A stretch of 64,000 bases of DNA from the NCBI RefSeq assembly GCF_900107935.1, contig NZ_FNVG01000002.1, positions 186,001-250,000 of the forward strand, in the 5' to 3' direction. Shown here piece by piece: positions 17,820 through 26,165 of this stretch. The notes beneath the pieces are model-generated. The model was not told where the DNA came from, did not search any database, and worked only from the letters and a program-made list of their open reading frames with translations. The number at the start of each line of letters is the position of its first letter. The stretch's first letter is position 1. A program made the translations under genes and the position numbers. The DNA is from Vibrio hangzhouensis (lineage in GTDB: Bacteria; Pseudomonadota; Gammaproteobacteria; Enterobacterales; Vibrionaceae).

Positions 17820-18686
17820 TTACTTTGCCAGGCTGAGAATATCTTGATACAGATCAGGACGACGATCTCGGAACAAACCCCATGCATGACGGGCCTTGGC
17901 TGTCGCCTGAAGATCAATTTCAGCGTAGATGATGCTCTCACCTTCACGTGGTGCTTCGGCCAGTTTGCCACCGGTGTGGTCAGTAATGAACGATGAGCCG
18001 TAGAACGTCGTTTCAATGCCGTCATCAACTTCAATACCCACTCGGTTTGACGCGATAACCGGAACTAAGTTAGCAGCCGAGTGACCTTGCATCGTACGTT
18101 GCCAGTGGTCTCTTGAGTCTAACGATAAGTCTTGTGGCTCAGAGCCAATAGCCGTTGGATAGAAGATCGCTTCAGCACCGTTCAAAACCAAACTGCGTGC
18201 CAGTTCAGGGAACCATTGGTCCCAGCAGATACCAGCGCCAAACGTACCGAACTTTGTTTTCCAGACTTTGAAACCCGTATCACCAGGGCTGAAGTAGTAC
18301 TTTTCGCTGTAACCCGGACCATCTGGAATGTGTGATTTACGGTAGTTTTCCAGTACCGTACCATCGGCGTCGATCATCACGAGCGAGTTAAAAAATGTGT
18401 TGCCTGCTTTCTCAAAATAGCTCACCGGAATGACGATATTCAGTTCTTTTGCCAGTGCGCTCAGTTCTTTAATCAAGCGGCAGTTGTCCGTTTCTTCCGC
18501 CAGTTCAAAATACTTAGATTCTTGTTTCTTACAGAAGTACGGCGCAGCCATGAGCTCTTGAGGTACAACAACATTTGCACCGTTTGCCGCAGCTTCACGA
18601 ATAGCACCTTTGATTTTCTCCAGATTCGCATCCAGGTCCCAGGTCTTGGTTAGCTGAAGCGCAGCAAATTTAACTACTTTACTCAT
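17820..18686 (-). CDS. aguB: N-carbamoylputrescine amidase
   Basis: Splits N-carbamoylputrescine to putrescine, carbon dioxide and ammonia. The 288-residue nitrilase-superfamily protein carries the Glu-Lys-Cys triad in VVVPQELMA (about 39-47), ENYRKSHIPDG (about 116-126) and FGAGICWDQWFPE (about 149-161). GICWDQWFPE is the pattern of plant and bacterial AguB. It is located between puuB and aguA on the same strand. Confidence 0.95.
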   Translation of the reverse strand: MSKVVKFAALQLTKTWDLDANLEKIKGAIREAAANGANVVVPQELMAAPYFCKKQESKYFELAEETDNCRLIKELSALAKELNIVIPVSYFEKAGNTFFNSLVMIDADGTVLENYRKSHIPDGPGYSEKYYFSPGDTGFKVWKTKFGTFGAGICWDQWFPELARSLVLNGAEAIFYPTAIGSEPQDLSLDSRDHWQRTMQGHSAANLVPVIASNRVGIEVDDGIETTFYGSSFITDHTGGKLAEAPREGESIIYAEIDLQATAKARHAWGLFRDRRPDLYQDILSLAK

Positions 18687-18764
18687 AGGATCTTCCTTTA
18701 TCTCTTTTTGTCATTTAAGGCTGATGAGTGCCCGTCGTAGCAGGCACTTCTTATTAGCTGTGGT

Positions 18765-20042
18765 TTAGATGGCCAGTTTGTCACGTAAGTTATAGTAAGC
18801 GGCACCCATTGCTGTAAATGGAATCGCGAAGTGACGACCACCCGGGAACGTAACATGGGTAAGATCAGCGAAGGCATCGAAGCGTTCCGCATGACCTGTC
18901 AGTGCTTCTGCCAACAGTTTCCCTGCCAGGTGAGTACAAGTCACACCGTGACCGCTGTAACCTTGAAGGTAGTAAATATTGTCAGCAAACGAACCAAATT
19001 GCGGCATACGTGAATAAGTCAGCAAGAAATTACCTGTCCATTTATAGTCGATGCCAATACCCTTAAGTTGGGGGAAAATTTTCTCCATTTTTGGACGAAT
19101 CAAAGCCTCGATATTTTCTGGGTCACGAGCGCCATAAACTACACCACCACCGAATAGCAGACGCTTGTCTGCACTCAGACGGAAGTAGTCCAAAAGATAG
19201 TTGCAATCTTCAACACAGTAATCTGATGGTAGGATATCTTTCAGCAGTGTTTCTGAGAGAGGCTCAGTGGCCACGACCTGCGTACCACAAGGAATGGCCT
19301 TATTACTGATATTCGGTGCCAGACCGCCCAGATAAGCATTGCCCGCCAGAACAAGGTACTTGGCTTTTACGCTGCCTTTTTCAGTGTGAGCGACAGGGTT
19401 CGCGCCTTTCTCAATACGTGTTACGCCAGACTGCTCAAAAATCTGGCCTCCCAGTGCCGTCACTGCCGCTGCTTCGCCTAACGCCAACTTCAACGGGTGA
19501 ATGTGGCCACCGCGCATGTCCAATAGCGCACCTTTATAGGCACTGGTACCTACTGCCGCTTCCACTTCGTTTGCATCCATCATGGTCAACTGATCGTTGC
19601 CATAACGTTCCCAGTGCTTTTTGTGCTCTTCCAGACCTTTAAGCTGTTTGATGTTTAACGCGGTGAACATACCACCTTGTTTAAAATCACAGTCGATGTT
19701 GTGCTTTTCAATCAGACCACGAATGATGTCGCCACCTTCAAAGATCATGTCACACAGTGCCTTAGCCTGCTTATCACCGTAGCGACTTTCGATGACGTCT
19801 ACATCTCTGCTGTAGCTGTTGACAATCTGGCCACCGTTACGACCTGTTGCACCAAAGCCAACCTTAGCGTTCTCTAACACCACCACCTTAAAACCCTTTT
19901 CAGCCAGGTGAAGTGCAGAAGAAAGACCCGAGAAACCCGCGCCAACCACACAAACGTCACACTCAATATTATCTTGCAGTTGTGGGTACTCACTTACATT
20001 CGGGATTGAATGAGCGTAGTATGAATCAGTATGTTTATTCAT
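18765..20042 (-). CDS. puuB: Gamma-glutamylputrescine oxidase
   Basis: FAD-dependent oxidation of gamma-glutamylputrescine to gamma-glutamyl-gamma-aminobutyraldehyde with release of ammonia and peroxide. The 425-residue DAO-family protein opens with MNKHTDSYYAHSIPN and has the dinucleotide fold CDVCVVGAGFSGLSSALHLA near residue 30, then GRNGGQIVNSYSRD. The C-terminal YYLQGYSGHGVTCTHLAGKL is typical of PuuB. I chose the ATG at 20042, which follows AAGAAGGAATAGAACA; the frame stays open 38 codons upstream but overlaps puuC. The gap to puuC is 31 bp. Confidence 0.9.
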   Translation of the reverse strand: MNKHTDSYYAHSIPNVSEYPQLQDNIECDVCVVGAGFSGLSSALHLAEKGFKVVVLENAKVGFGATGRNGGQIVNSYSRDVDVIESRYGDKQAKALCDMIFEGGDIIRGLIEKHNIDCDFKQGGMFTALNIKQLKGLEEHKKHWERYGNDQLTMMDANEVEAAVGTSAYKGALLDMRGGHIHPLKLALGEAAAVTALGGQIFEQSGVTRIEKGANPVAHTEKGSVKAKYLVLAGNAYLGGLAPNISNKAIPCGTQVVATEPLSETLLKDILPSDYCVEDCNYLLDYFRLSADKRLLFGGGVVYGARDPENIEALIRPKMEKIFPQLKGIGIDYKWTGNFLLTYSRMPQFGSFADNIYYLQGYSGHGVTCTHLAGKLLAEALTGHAERFDAFADLTHVTFPGGRHFAIPFTAMGAAYYNLRDKLAI

Positions 20043-20073
20043 TGTTCTATTCCTTCTTTTTACAGCTTCGGGC

Positions 20074-21558
20074 TTAAGGTTGGAGACGAATCCATGTCGT
20101 CTTGGTTTCAGTGAATTTTTCGATGGCGTGTATCGACTTATCACGTCCATTGCCACTCATTTTAAATCCACCAAATGGGACGGTCATATCGCCCTCGTTG
20201 TAGTTGTTCACCCACACTGAACCAGCTTCTAACTGCTTAGCGACCCGGTGTACTCGATTGATGTTATCACTCCAGAGTGCAGCCCCCAGGCCATACTTAG
20301 AGTCATTGGCTATAGAGATAGCCTCTTGTTCTGTTTTGAATGGAATAACACACAAAACAGGACCGAAAATTTCTTCCTGAGCAACGCGCATGCGGTTGTC
20401 CACATTGTCCAGAATGACAGGTTCGACAAACGCGCCCTGACCCTTCACATCGCCACCACAGCGCACGACCGCTCCGGCGTCTTCGCCCAGTTTTACGTAG
20501 CTGAGCACTTTTTCTTTATGCTCACGGTCAATAAGGGCACCCATTGACGAAGTTGGATCCATTGGGTCTTTTGGTATAAAACGTTGCGCCGCGCTGATCA
20601 CTTTATCGATGAACTCGTCTTTAATGCTCTCATGCACCAGCAGACGCGTTGCTGCGACACAGACTTCACCCTGATTGTAGAAACAGCCTGCTGCCGTTTC
20701 GGCCGCTGCACGGTCTAAATCTGCGTAATCCTCAAATACGATATTTGCGTTTTTGCCGCCTGCTTCTGCCCAAACACGTTTTAGATTAGTCTCACCTGAT
20801 GCGATCATCAGATGGCCAGCAACGCGTGTTGAACCCGTGAAAGCAATGCAGTCCACATCTTCGTGGCGGGCAAGGGCCTCGCCCGCTTCATGACCGAACC
20901 CTGTAATCACCTGGAATACACCCGATGGCAGACCTGCTTCATTGGCCAGTTTGCCGAGAAACAGTGCCGTCAAAGAGGACTTCTCTGAAGGTTTAAGAAT
21001 GACGCTGTTTCCCGCTGCGAGAGCAGGGCCTAGCTTCCAGCAACCAATCCACAGCGGAAAATTCCACGGCACCACCGCAGCGACGACGCCAATCGCTTGG
21101 TGAGACACAAAGGCATGGACATCTTTTTCTGTCGGTGCAACTTCTCCATATACCTTGTCGATTGCTTCGGCATACCAACGAATTGACTTCGCTGCACCAG
21201 GAATATCCGTTGATACACTGTGAGAAATCGGCTTGCCCGTGTCCAAAGTTTCCAGTAGAGCCAATTCATCTACATGTTTATCAATAAGATCGGCAAATTT
21301 TAGTAGCACTTCTTTGCGTTGTGCGGGCGCACTTCTGCTCCAGTCGCCTTTCTTGAAAGCGTTCTTCGCGTATTTAACTGCAAGATCAACGTCATCAGAT
21401 TGACAGCGAGCAATATTAGCAATTACTTCATCAGTGGCCGGGTTGACGACCTCAAGAGTCGAGCCGTCAACGGCCGCAGTATACTCACCATTAAGAAACA
21501 CTCTCTGTTCTATCGTTATTGCGTCTCTTAGTTCAATCCATTGTTGTTGCGTTTTCAT
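20074..21558 (-). CDS. puuC: Gamma-glutamyl-gamma-aminobutyraldehyde dehydrogenase
   Basis: NAD(P)-dependent oxidation of gamma-glutamyl-gamma-aminobutyraldehyde to gamma-glutamyl-GABA. The 494-residue aldehyde dehydrogenase has VVPWNFPLWIGCWKLGPALA, active-site Glu in WAEAGGKNANIVFEDYAD and nucleophile Cys in FYNQGEVCVAATRL (about 300). The C-terminus matches E. coli PuuC in pattern (VPFGGFKMSGNGRDKSIHAI). Identity as PuuC rather than a general aldehyde dehydrogenase rests on its place between puuR and puuB. Confidence 0.9.
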   Translation of the reverse strand: MKTQQQWIELRDAITIEQRVFLNGEYTAAVDGSTLEVVNPATDEVIANIARCQSDDVDLAVKYAKNAFKKGDWSRSAPAQRKEVLLKFADLIDKHVDELALLETLDTGKPISHSVSTDIPGAAKSIRWYAEAIDKVYGEVAPTEKDVHAFVSHQAIGVVAAVVPWNFPLWIGCWKLGPALAAGNSVILKPSEKSSLTALFLGKLANEAGLPSGVFQVITGFGHEAGEALARHEDVDCIAFTGSTRVAGHLMIASGETNLKRVWAEAGGKNANIVFEDYADLDRAAAETAAGCFYNQGEVCVAATRLLVHESIKDEFIDKVISAAQRFIPKDPMDPTSSMGALIDREHKEKVLSYVKLGEDAGAVVRCGGDVKGQGAFVEPVILDNVDNRMRVAQEEIFGPVLCVIPFKTEQEAISIANDSKYGLGAALWSDNINRVHRVAKQLEAGSVWVNNYNEGDMTVPFGGFKMSGNGRDKSIHAIEKFTETKTTWIRLQP

Positions 21559-21583
21559 ACGCTCTCCTTGTTTACCTCAAGGT

Positions 21584-22141
21584 TTAGAATGCCTTCGGCG
21601 TATGAACGCTGATCATTCTGCAAACCTTATCGGAGTGATTGGTAAATTTATGAGGGATAGTCGTATCGATCACATAGGACTCACCTTCCTTTATCTGGTA
21701 GGTCTCACCGTTGTATTCGAGTTCTAATTCACCACTTAGTATGGTGCCGACTTCCTCTCCTTCATGCTTAATGTTGGATGCGCCCGTTGAACTCTTGGGA
21801 GCATATTCTTCAATCAAAAAGCCAATAACTTGTTTGTTGCTTCCATTACTGACTAACTTCATTGACACGCTTTCGCTGCCAATTTCGATCAAGTCATCTG
21901 GTTTAACAATGACCTTGATTTCCTTGTTTTCCTGCTGCTCCAGAGTGAAAAATTCTGAAAGCGATAGTGAAAAAACGTTCACTATTTTTTGCAAAGAACT
22001 TACCGATGGACTCACCTTTGCGTTTTCTATAGAGGAGATCGCGCTATGTGTAATGCCGGCTCGCTCCGCTAGTTCCCGTTGTGAAAGTCCCCGCTCTTTT
22101 CTTAGTTGAGCGATATTTTTTCCAATCTGGTGGTTGTCCAT
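21584..22141 (-). CDS. puuR: HTH-type transcriptional repressor of putrescine catabolism
   Basis: A 185-residue two-domain regulator: an XRE helix-turn-helix (GKNIAQLRKERGLSQRELAE through residue 60) and a C-terminal cupin sensor domain (VGTILSGELELEYNGETYQI, then IPHKFTNHSDKVCRM). This architecture and length match E. coli PuuR (185 residues), which represses puu promoters and releases them with putrescine. It is embedded between puuD and puuC, so it is autoregulated if the operators upstream of puuD are its targets. Confidence 0.92.
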   Translation of the reverse strand: MDNHQIGKNIAQLRKERGLSQRELAERAGITHSAISSIENAKVSPSVSSLQKIVNVFSLSLSEFFTLEQQENKEIKVIVKPDDLIEIGSESVSMKLVSNGSNKQVIGFLIEEYAPKSSTGASNIKHEGEEVGTILSGELELEYNGETYQIKEGESYVIDTTIPHKFTNHSDKVCRMISVHTPKAF

Positions 22142-22157
22142 ATATTCAGCCTCTCAA

Positions 22158-22904
22158 TTATTGTGAAGCTGACATAATAAATTCTTTAAACAAAATTTGT
22201 GAGAAATGATTCTGTTTTGCTGCCCATTCTGGGTGCCACTGCACGCCAACGAAATATTTCTGGCCAGGCAGGCTAAACGCTTCTATAAGGCCATCTGGCG
22301 CTTTTGCCTCAACTCTCAGCATAGGACCCAGAGTTTCAACACCCTGGTTATGCAGCGTATTTACCTGAAATTTTTCCGTGTCAGTCCATTGGGCACTGAC
22401 CAACCACTGCTCAAATGCACCACCTTTTTCAACGAACACTGGGTGAGCCGGAGCGTATTTCTCGGCAAAATCCTTGGATTCAGACTCTCGGTGATCATTA
22501 AAACCAGATTCGTGAACCGCCGGATTCAGGCTTCCACCCAAAGCGACATTCATTTCCTGAAAGCCACGACAAATACCCAAACAAGGAATATTCATGTCGA
22601 TAGCACGGCGAATAAGTTGAATCGCCAGCTCGTCTCGGCCTTCATCTTTCTTCTTCTCTTCATGGGAGCCGTTATAACGGTGAGGTGCTACATTCGAATG
22701 ACTACCCGGAAATAACAACCCATCACATACCGCTAAAACGCGGTCCAGCTCATCCGCTTCTATCGCTGAAGGCAGAATAATGGGTGTACCACCAAAATCT
22801 TTTACCGCCTGGAGGTAGAACTCATTTAGTGCCTGGATTTGATAGCCAGCGAGCTCTTTCTTACAACTTACGAGGCCTATGATGGGTTTTCTTATCTCAG
22901 ACAT
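22158..22904 (-). CDS. puuD: Gamma-glutamyl-GABA hydrolase
   Basis: Class I glutamine-amidotransferase-fold peptidase C26 that releases GABA and glutamate from gamma-glutamyl-GABA. The 248-residue protein begins MSEIRKPIIGLVSCKKE and shows the nucleophile Cys in PCLGICRGFQEMNVALGG (about 114) and the His of GVQWHPEW (about 222). I chose the ATG at 22904 after GTGAGTGTGACA; a TTG ten codons upstream would overlap a putative operator. It is the first gene of the minus-strand operon. Confidence 0.9.
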   Translation of the reverse strand: MSEIRKPIIGLVSCKKELAGYQIQALNEFYLQAVKDFGGTPIILPSAIEADELDRVLAVCDGLLFPGSHSNVAPHRYNGSHEEKKKDEGRDELAIQLIRRAIDMNIPCLGICRGFQEMNVALGGSLNPAVHESGFNDHRESESKDFAEKYAPAHPVFVEKGGAFEQWLVSAQWTDTEKFQVNTLHNQGVETLGPMLRVEAKAPDGLIEAFSLPGQKYFVGVQWHPEWAAKQNHFSQILFKEFIMSASQ

Positions 22905-22916
22905 TGTCACACTCAC

Positions 22917-22933
22917 GTTCAATTTATTTAACA
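22917..22933. promoter_or_regulatory. Putative PuuR operator, puuD side
   Basis: GTTCAATTTATTTAACA; it matches the copy at 23188-23204 in 15 of 17 bases. The reverse complement contains AAATTGAAC, resembling the TAATGAACA part of the E. coli PuuR consensus. It lies immediately upstream of the puuD start codon. Confidence 0.5.
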
Positions 22934-22934
22934 A

Positions 22935-23251
22935 AAACCTTACGTTTGACGTGCAAAATTATCAACACAAGTGTCAAAAATAGATTCCAAAACGTGATCT
23001 TCCTCTCTATTTTGGTCAAAAAAAGCGCTAATTGCGCTCGATATATTGAGCAAAGGCCGTTCAACTGTTACAAATTAGTTAACGTTTAACAGAGTTGAAA
23101 TATCGACCAAGATAGACAAAACACAATAAAAACAATTAGATAAACTAACAAATAAGCCAAAAGCCCTACAAAAAGAATGGATTATGTGTTCAATTTGTTA
23201 AACACTAATGCCTTTCGCGTTGTGTAAGTGGGGCCACTAGGAGTAGTAAAG
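22935..23251. other. Divergent puuD/puuA promoter region, 317 bp
   Basis: AT-rich control region between the two halves of the polyamine regulon. Besides the two matching operators there is a looser third relative (GTTCAACTGTTACAAA at about 23058) and a dyad TTAGTTAACGTTTAA around 23075. No ORF is convincing here. Confidence 0.5.
23188..23204. promoter_or_regulatory. Putative PuuR operator, puuA side
   Basis: GTTCAATTTGTTAAACA, 15 of 17 identical to the puuD-side copy. It sits within a longer imperfect dyad GTGTT-N10-AACAC (23186-23205), 47 bp before the puuA start. Confidence 0.5.
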
Positions 23252-24595
23252 ATGGATACCTTTTTACAGGAAGTTAAAAATTTTCGACAGAATTGGCCAG
23301 GTGTGAAATACGTTGACCTGATTTTTACCGATTTGAACGCCACCCCTCGTGGCAAACGCATTCCCGTCGGATCGCTTGAAAAACTGGCTAAAGGCGTCGC
23401 ACTGCCATTATCCACTATCACACTCGATACCAAGGGCGCCGTCGTCGAATCCGCAGGATTGGGGGAAGACATGGGCGAACCTGACAATTTGTGCTTCCCT
23501 GTTAGCGGTACTTTACTGCCTACAGCAAAAGAAGGGACAGGCCAGATTCTGCTTTCAATGATGGAAGACGATGGCAAGACCCCTCACCGCTTGTTTATTC
23601 GCAACATATTGGAAGATATGGTGTCGACCCTCCACAAACGTGGTCAGTACCCTGTTGTCGCTCAAGAGCTCGAGTTTTACCTTATCGACAAAGTACGTGG
23701 CGAAAAAGGTGAAATCCAGACGGCGGTCAATCCGACGAAAAATCGCCGGGAAACCGATACCGAAGTTTATGATGTAGACGGCTTGGATGACTATGCAGAC
23801 TTTCTGGCAGATCTCAATAATGCAGCCGCAGATCAGGGACTTAACACCGCTGGTGCACTGTCCGAATCTGCGCCTGGTCAATTCGAAATTAACTTCAATC
23901 ACTCAAACGATGTACTTCGAGTGTGTGATGAACTGGTTTTGGCCAAGCGACTCATCAAGCAGGTCGCGCACCAGCATGGTTTTGATGCAACCTTTATGGC
24001 CAAACCCTTCCTTGAAGAGGCGGGTAACGGACAACATATGCATATCAGTGTCGTTGACGAAAATGGCAACAATCTATTCTCTCAAGCTGACGGCACTGCA
24101 AGCCCACTGTTTTACCAAACATTAACCGCCATGCTGACACAGATTTCCGACGCCATGGCTCTGCTGTGTCCTAATGTGAACTCTTATCGCCGCTTTGTTC
24201 CTGGTGCTTATGTACCGACCAAAGCCGACTGGGGTGAGAACCACCGCGGTGTCGCTCTACGTATTCCAATAAGCGATGGAAAAAACCGTCGTATCGAACA
24301 TCGCATCGCTGGTGCTGATGTGAACCCATACATTCTCGCTGCAGTAGTACTTTCAGCAGTACTAGCGAGTGAAGACTATAGCCCTGAACAATGTCCAACT
24401 GCTCTGAATGAAAATGCTGTTGACCTACCGACCCGTATGTCTGAAGCCCTGACTCAACTCGAAAACAGTGAATTAGGAAAGTATTTCTCACAAGAGTTCA
24501 TTGATATGTACGTCACTTGTAAACGCAGTGAACTGACCGATTTTGAGCGAATTATTACCCCTCTCGAAATTGATTGGATGCTGCACTCAGCTTAG
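23252..24595 (+). CDS. puuA: Gamma-glutamylputrescine synthetase
   Basis: ATP-dependent ligation of glutamate to putrescine, the first step of the Puu pathway. The 447-residue glutamine-synthetase-family protein has the N-terminal beta-grasp (VKYVDLIFTDLNATPRGKRI), metal-ligand region QELEFYLIDK, GQFEINFNHSNDVLRVCDEL, the HMHISVVDENGNNLF segment, and the ATP site RIEHRIAGADVNPYILAA. The ATG at 23252 follows AGGAGTAGTAAAG; an in-frame GTG lies eight codons upstream. It is divergent from puuD and 16 bp from the transporter gene downstream. Confidence 0.92.
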   Translation: MDTFLQEVKNFRQNWPGVKYVDLIFTDLNATPRGKRIPVGSLEKLAKGVALPLSTITLDTKGAVVESAGLGEDMGEPDNLCFPVSGTLLPTAKEGTGQILLSMMEDDGKTPHRLFIRNILEDMVSTLHKRGQYPVVAQELEFYLIDKVRGEKGEIQTAVNPTKNRRETDTEVYDVDGLDDYADFLADLNNAAADQGLNTAGALSESAPGQFEINFNHSNDVLRVCDELVLAKRLIKQVAHQHGFDATFMAKPFLEEAGNGQHMHISVVDENGNNLFSQADGTASPLFYQTLTAMLTQISDAMALLCPNVNSYRRFVPGAYVPTKADWGENHRGVALRIPISDGKNRRIEHRIAGADVNPYILAAVVLSAVLASEDYSPEQCPTALNENAVDLPTRMSEALTQLENSELGKYFSQEFIDMYVTCKRSELTDFERIITPLEIDWMLHSA

Positions 24596-24611
24596 AAAAG
24601 GAATTAATGTC

Positions 24612-26087
24612 ATGACAACGGAAACTCAAGCGCTCGCCAAACCCCAGCGGTCGGGCGCGAAACACCTCTTTGTCGTCTCGCTGGTAGCTGCAATCTTTTT
24701 AGGATTCTTATCACTGGGACTCAACCACGTCGAAGGCGAAGCCTATGGATGGATAAGCTTACTACCTACTTCGCTGGTTCTGTTTTTTGCATTGACGACT
24801 CATCGTACTGTAGAAGCTCTCGTTGCAGGTACTATTGCTGGCGTGTTGCTGCTCGACCCCACTCAGATAGTCGAAAAGTTCATTGGCATCTCTATGGATG
24901 TCATGATGGATGGCACCATCGCATGGATCATTCTGGTTTGTGCACTGATGGGTGGACTGATCGCCATACTTGAGAAAGGCGGCAGTATCCTTAGTTTTAG
25001 TAACATGTTGGTCAGTAAAGTAAAATCTCGCAAGCAATCTATGCTGATGACCTTCGTACTGGGCCTAATCATCTTTATTGATGATTACCTCAATGCCATT
25101 GCTATTTCATCATCAATGAAAAAGGTCACTGATGGGTATCAGATTTCTCGTGAGAAACTGGCTTATCTGGTTGACTCGACCGCTGCTCCAATCTGTATTC
25201 TAGTGCCTATCTCTACTTGGGCTATCTTCTTCAGCTCCCTACTGGAAGCAAATGGCGCCGCGGAAGAAGGCTCTGGTATCGAAGCATACATTTCTGCCAT
25301 TCCGTATATGGCATACGGCTGGGTGACGCTTGCTATCGTGGTTCTTGTCGCGCTGGATAAAATCCCGAATCTGGGTGCGATGAAACAAGCGGAAGAGCGA
25401 GCACAAGGCGGTCAGGTTCAACCAGATGGCGGACAGGACATCGATTTCTCGGGTGAAAAGCCACAGCAAACATCCGCAACCATGGGGTTAATTAACTTCC
25501 TATTACCAATGGTTGTACTGGTGGCGGCGAGCTGGTTCTATGGTATTGACCTGCTTGCTGGTGTTGTCGTAGCAATCATCTTCACACTTTGCCTCTATGG
25601 TGCGCAGCGTCTTGTCTCAATGAACGAACTGTTTGACTCAGTATGGGATGGCGTAAAAGTTATGCTGGTTCCGCTGGCGACCGTTGTGGGCGGCTTTATG
25701 CTGAAGAACGTGAACGACTCTCTTGGATTAACAGAGTTTGTCATAGAGTCTGTGGCTCCTTACCTCTCTGCTCAGTATTTCCCTGCTCTCATCTTTATTA
25801 TTACTGGTGGTCTTGTCTTCGCATCATCATCTTCATGGGGTACATTTGCGGTAGCGATGCCAATCATTTTGCCTTTGGCTGACCAACTTGGTGTTCCTTT
25901 GCACCTGACAATCGCGGCGATGCTTTCTGCCTCTGCTGCCGGTAGCCACTCATGCTTCTTCAGCGACTCGACCGTACTGTCTGCTCAAGGTTCTGGCTGT
26001 ACCGCAATGCAACACGCTAAGACTCAGTTCCCTTACGCACTGATCGGTATTGTTGCTACAACGCTATTCTTCATCGTGGTTGCTTAA
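24612..26087 (+). CDS. NhaC-family antiporter-like transporter in the putrescine locus
   Basis: A 491-residue inner-membrane protein with about eleven hydrophobic segments. Motifs such as GLIIFIDDYLNAIAISSSMKK (about 160-180) and the late AGSHSCFFSDSTVLSAQGSGC belong to the Na+/H+ antiporter NhaC family (PF03553). Its only partner is puuA, 16 bp upstream, and no PuuP-type permease is present, so uptake of putrescine, agmatine or an exchange product is a reasonable inference. The start after AAGGAATTAATGTC was chosen by the position of the hydrophobic core. A strong terminator follows. Confidence 0.82.
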   Translation: MTTETQALAKPQRSGAKHLFVVSLVAAIFLGFLSLGLNHVEGEAYGWISLLPTSLVLFFALTTHRTVEALVAGTIAGVLLLDPTQIVEKFIGISMDVMMDGTIAWIILVCALMGGLIAILEKGGSILSFSNMLVSKVKSRKQSMLMTFVLGLIIFIDDYLNAIAISSSMKKVTDGYQISREKLAYLVDSTAAPICILVPISTWAIFFSSLLEANGAAEEGSGIEAYISAIPYMAYGWVTLAIVVLVALDKIPNLGAMKQAEERAQGGQVQPDGGQDIDFSGEKPQQTSATMGLINFLLPMVVLVAASWFYGIDLLAGVVVAIIFTLCLYGAQRLVSMNELFDSVWDGVKVMLVPLATVVGGFMLKNVNDSLGLTEFVIESVAPYLSAQYFPALIFIITGGLVFASSSSWGTFAVAMPIILPLADQLGVPLHLTIAAMLSASAAGSHSCFFSDSTVLSAQGSGCTAMQHAKTQFPYALIGIVATTLFFIVVA

Positions 26088-26107
26088 AACAACAACGTTG
26101 AGAATCC

Positions 26108-26144
26108 AAAAGGGATGCCACTCAGCAGGCATCCCTTTTTTTTT
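26108..26144 (+). terminator. Intrinsic terminator of the puuA-transporter operon
   Basis: AAAAGGGATGCC-actcagca-GGCATCCCTTTT with nine T residues, 20 bp past the stop codon. Confidence 0.93.
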
Positions 26145-26165
26145 GTCTTTCTTTTCTGAGTGGTT

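Noticed and set aside
22206-22715. Plus-strand ORF of 169 codons
   Set aside because: Antisense to puuD, which has a complete catalytic triad pattern.
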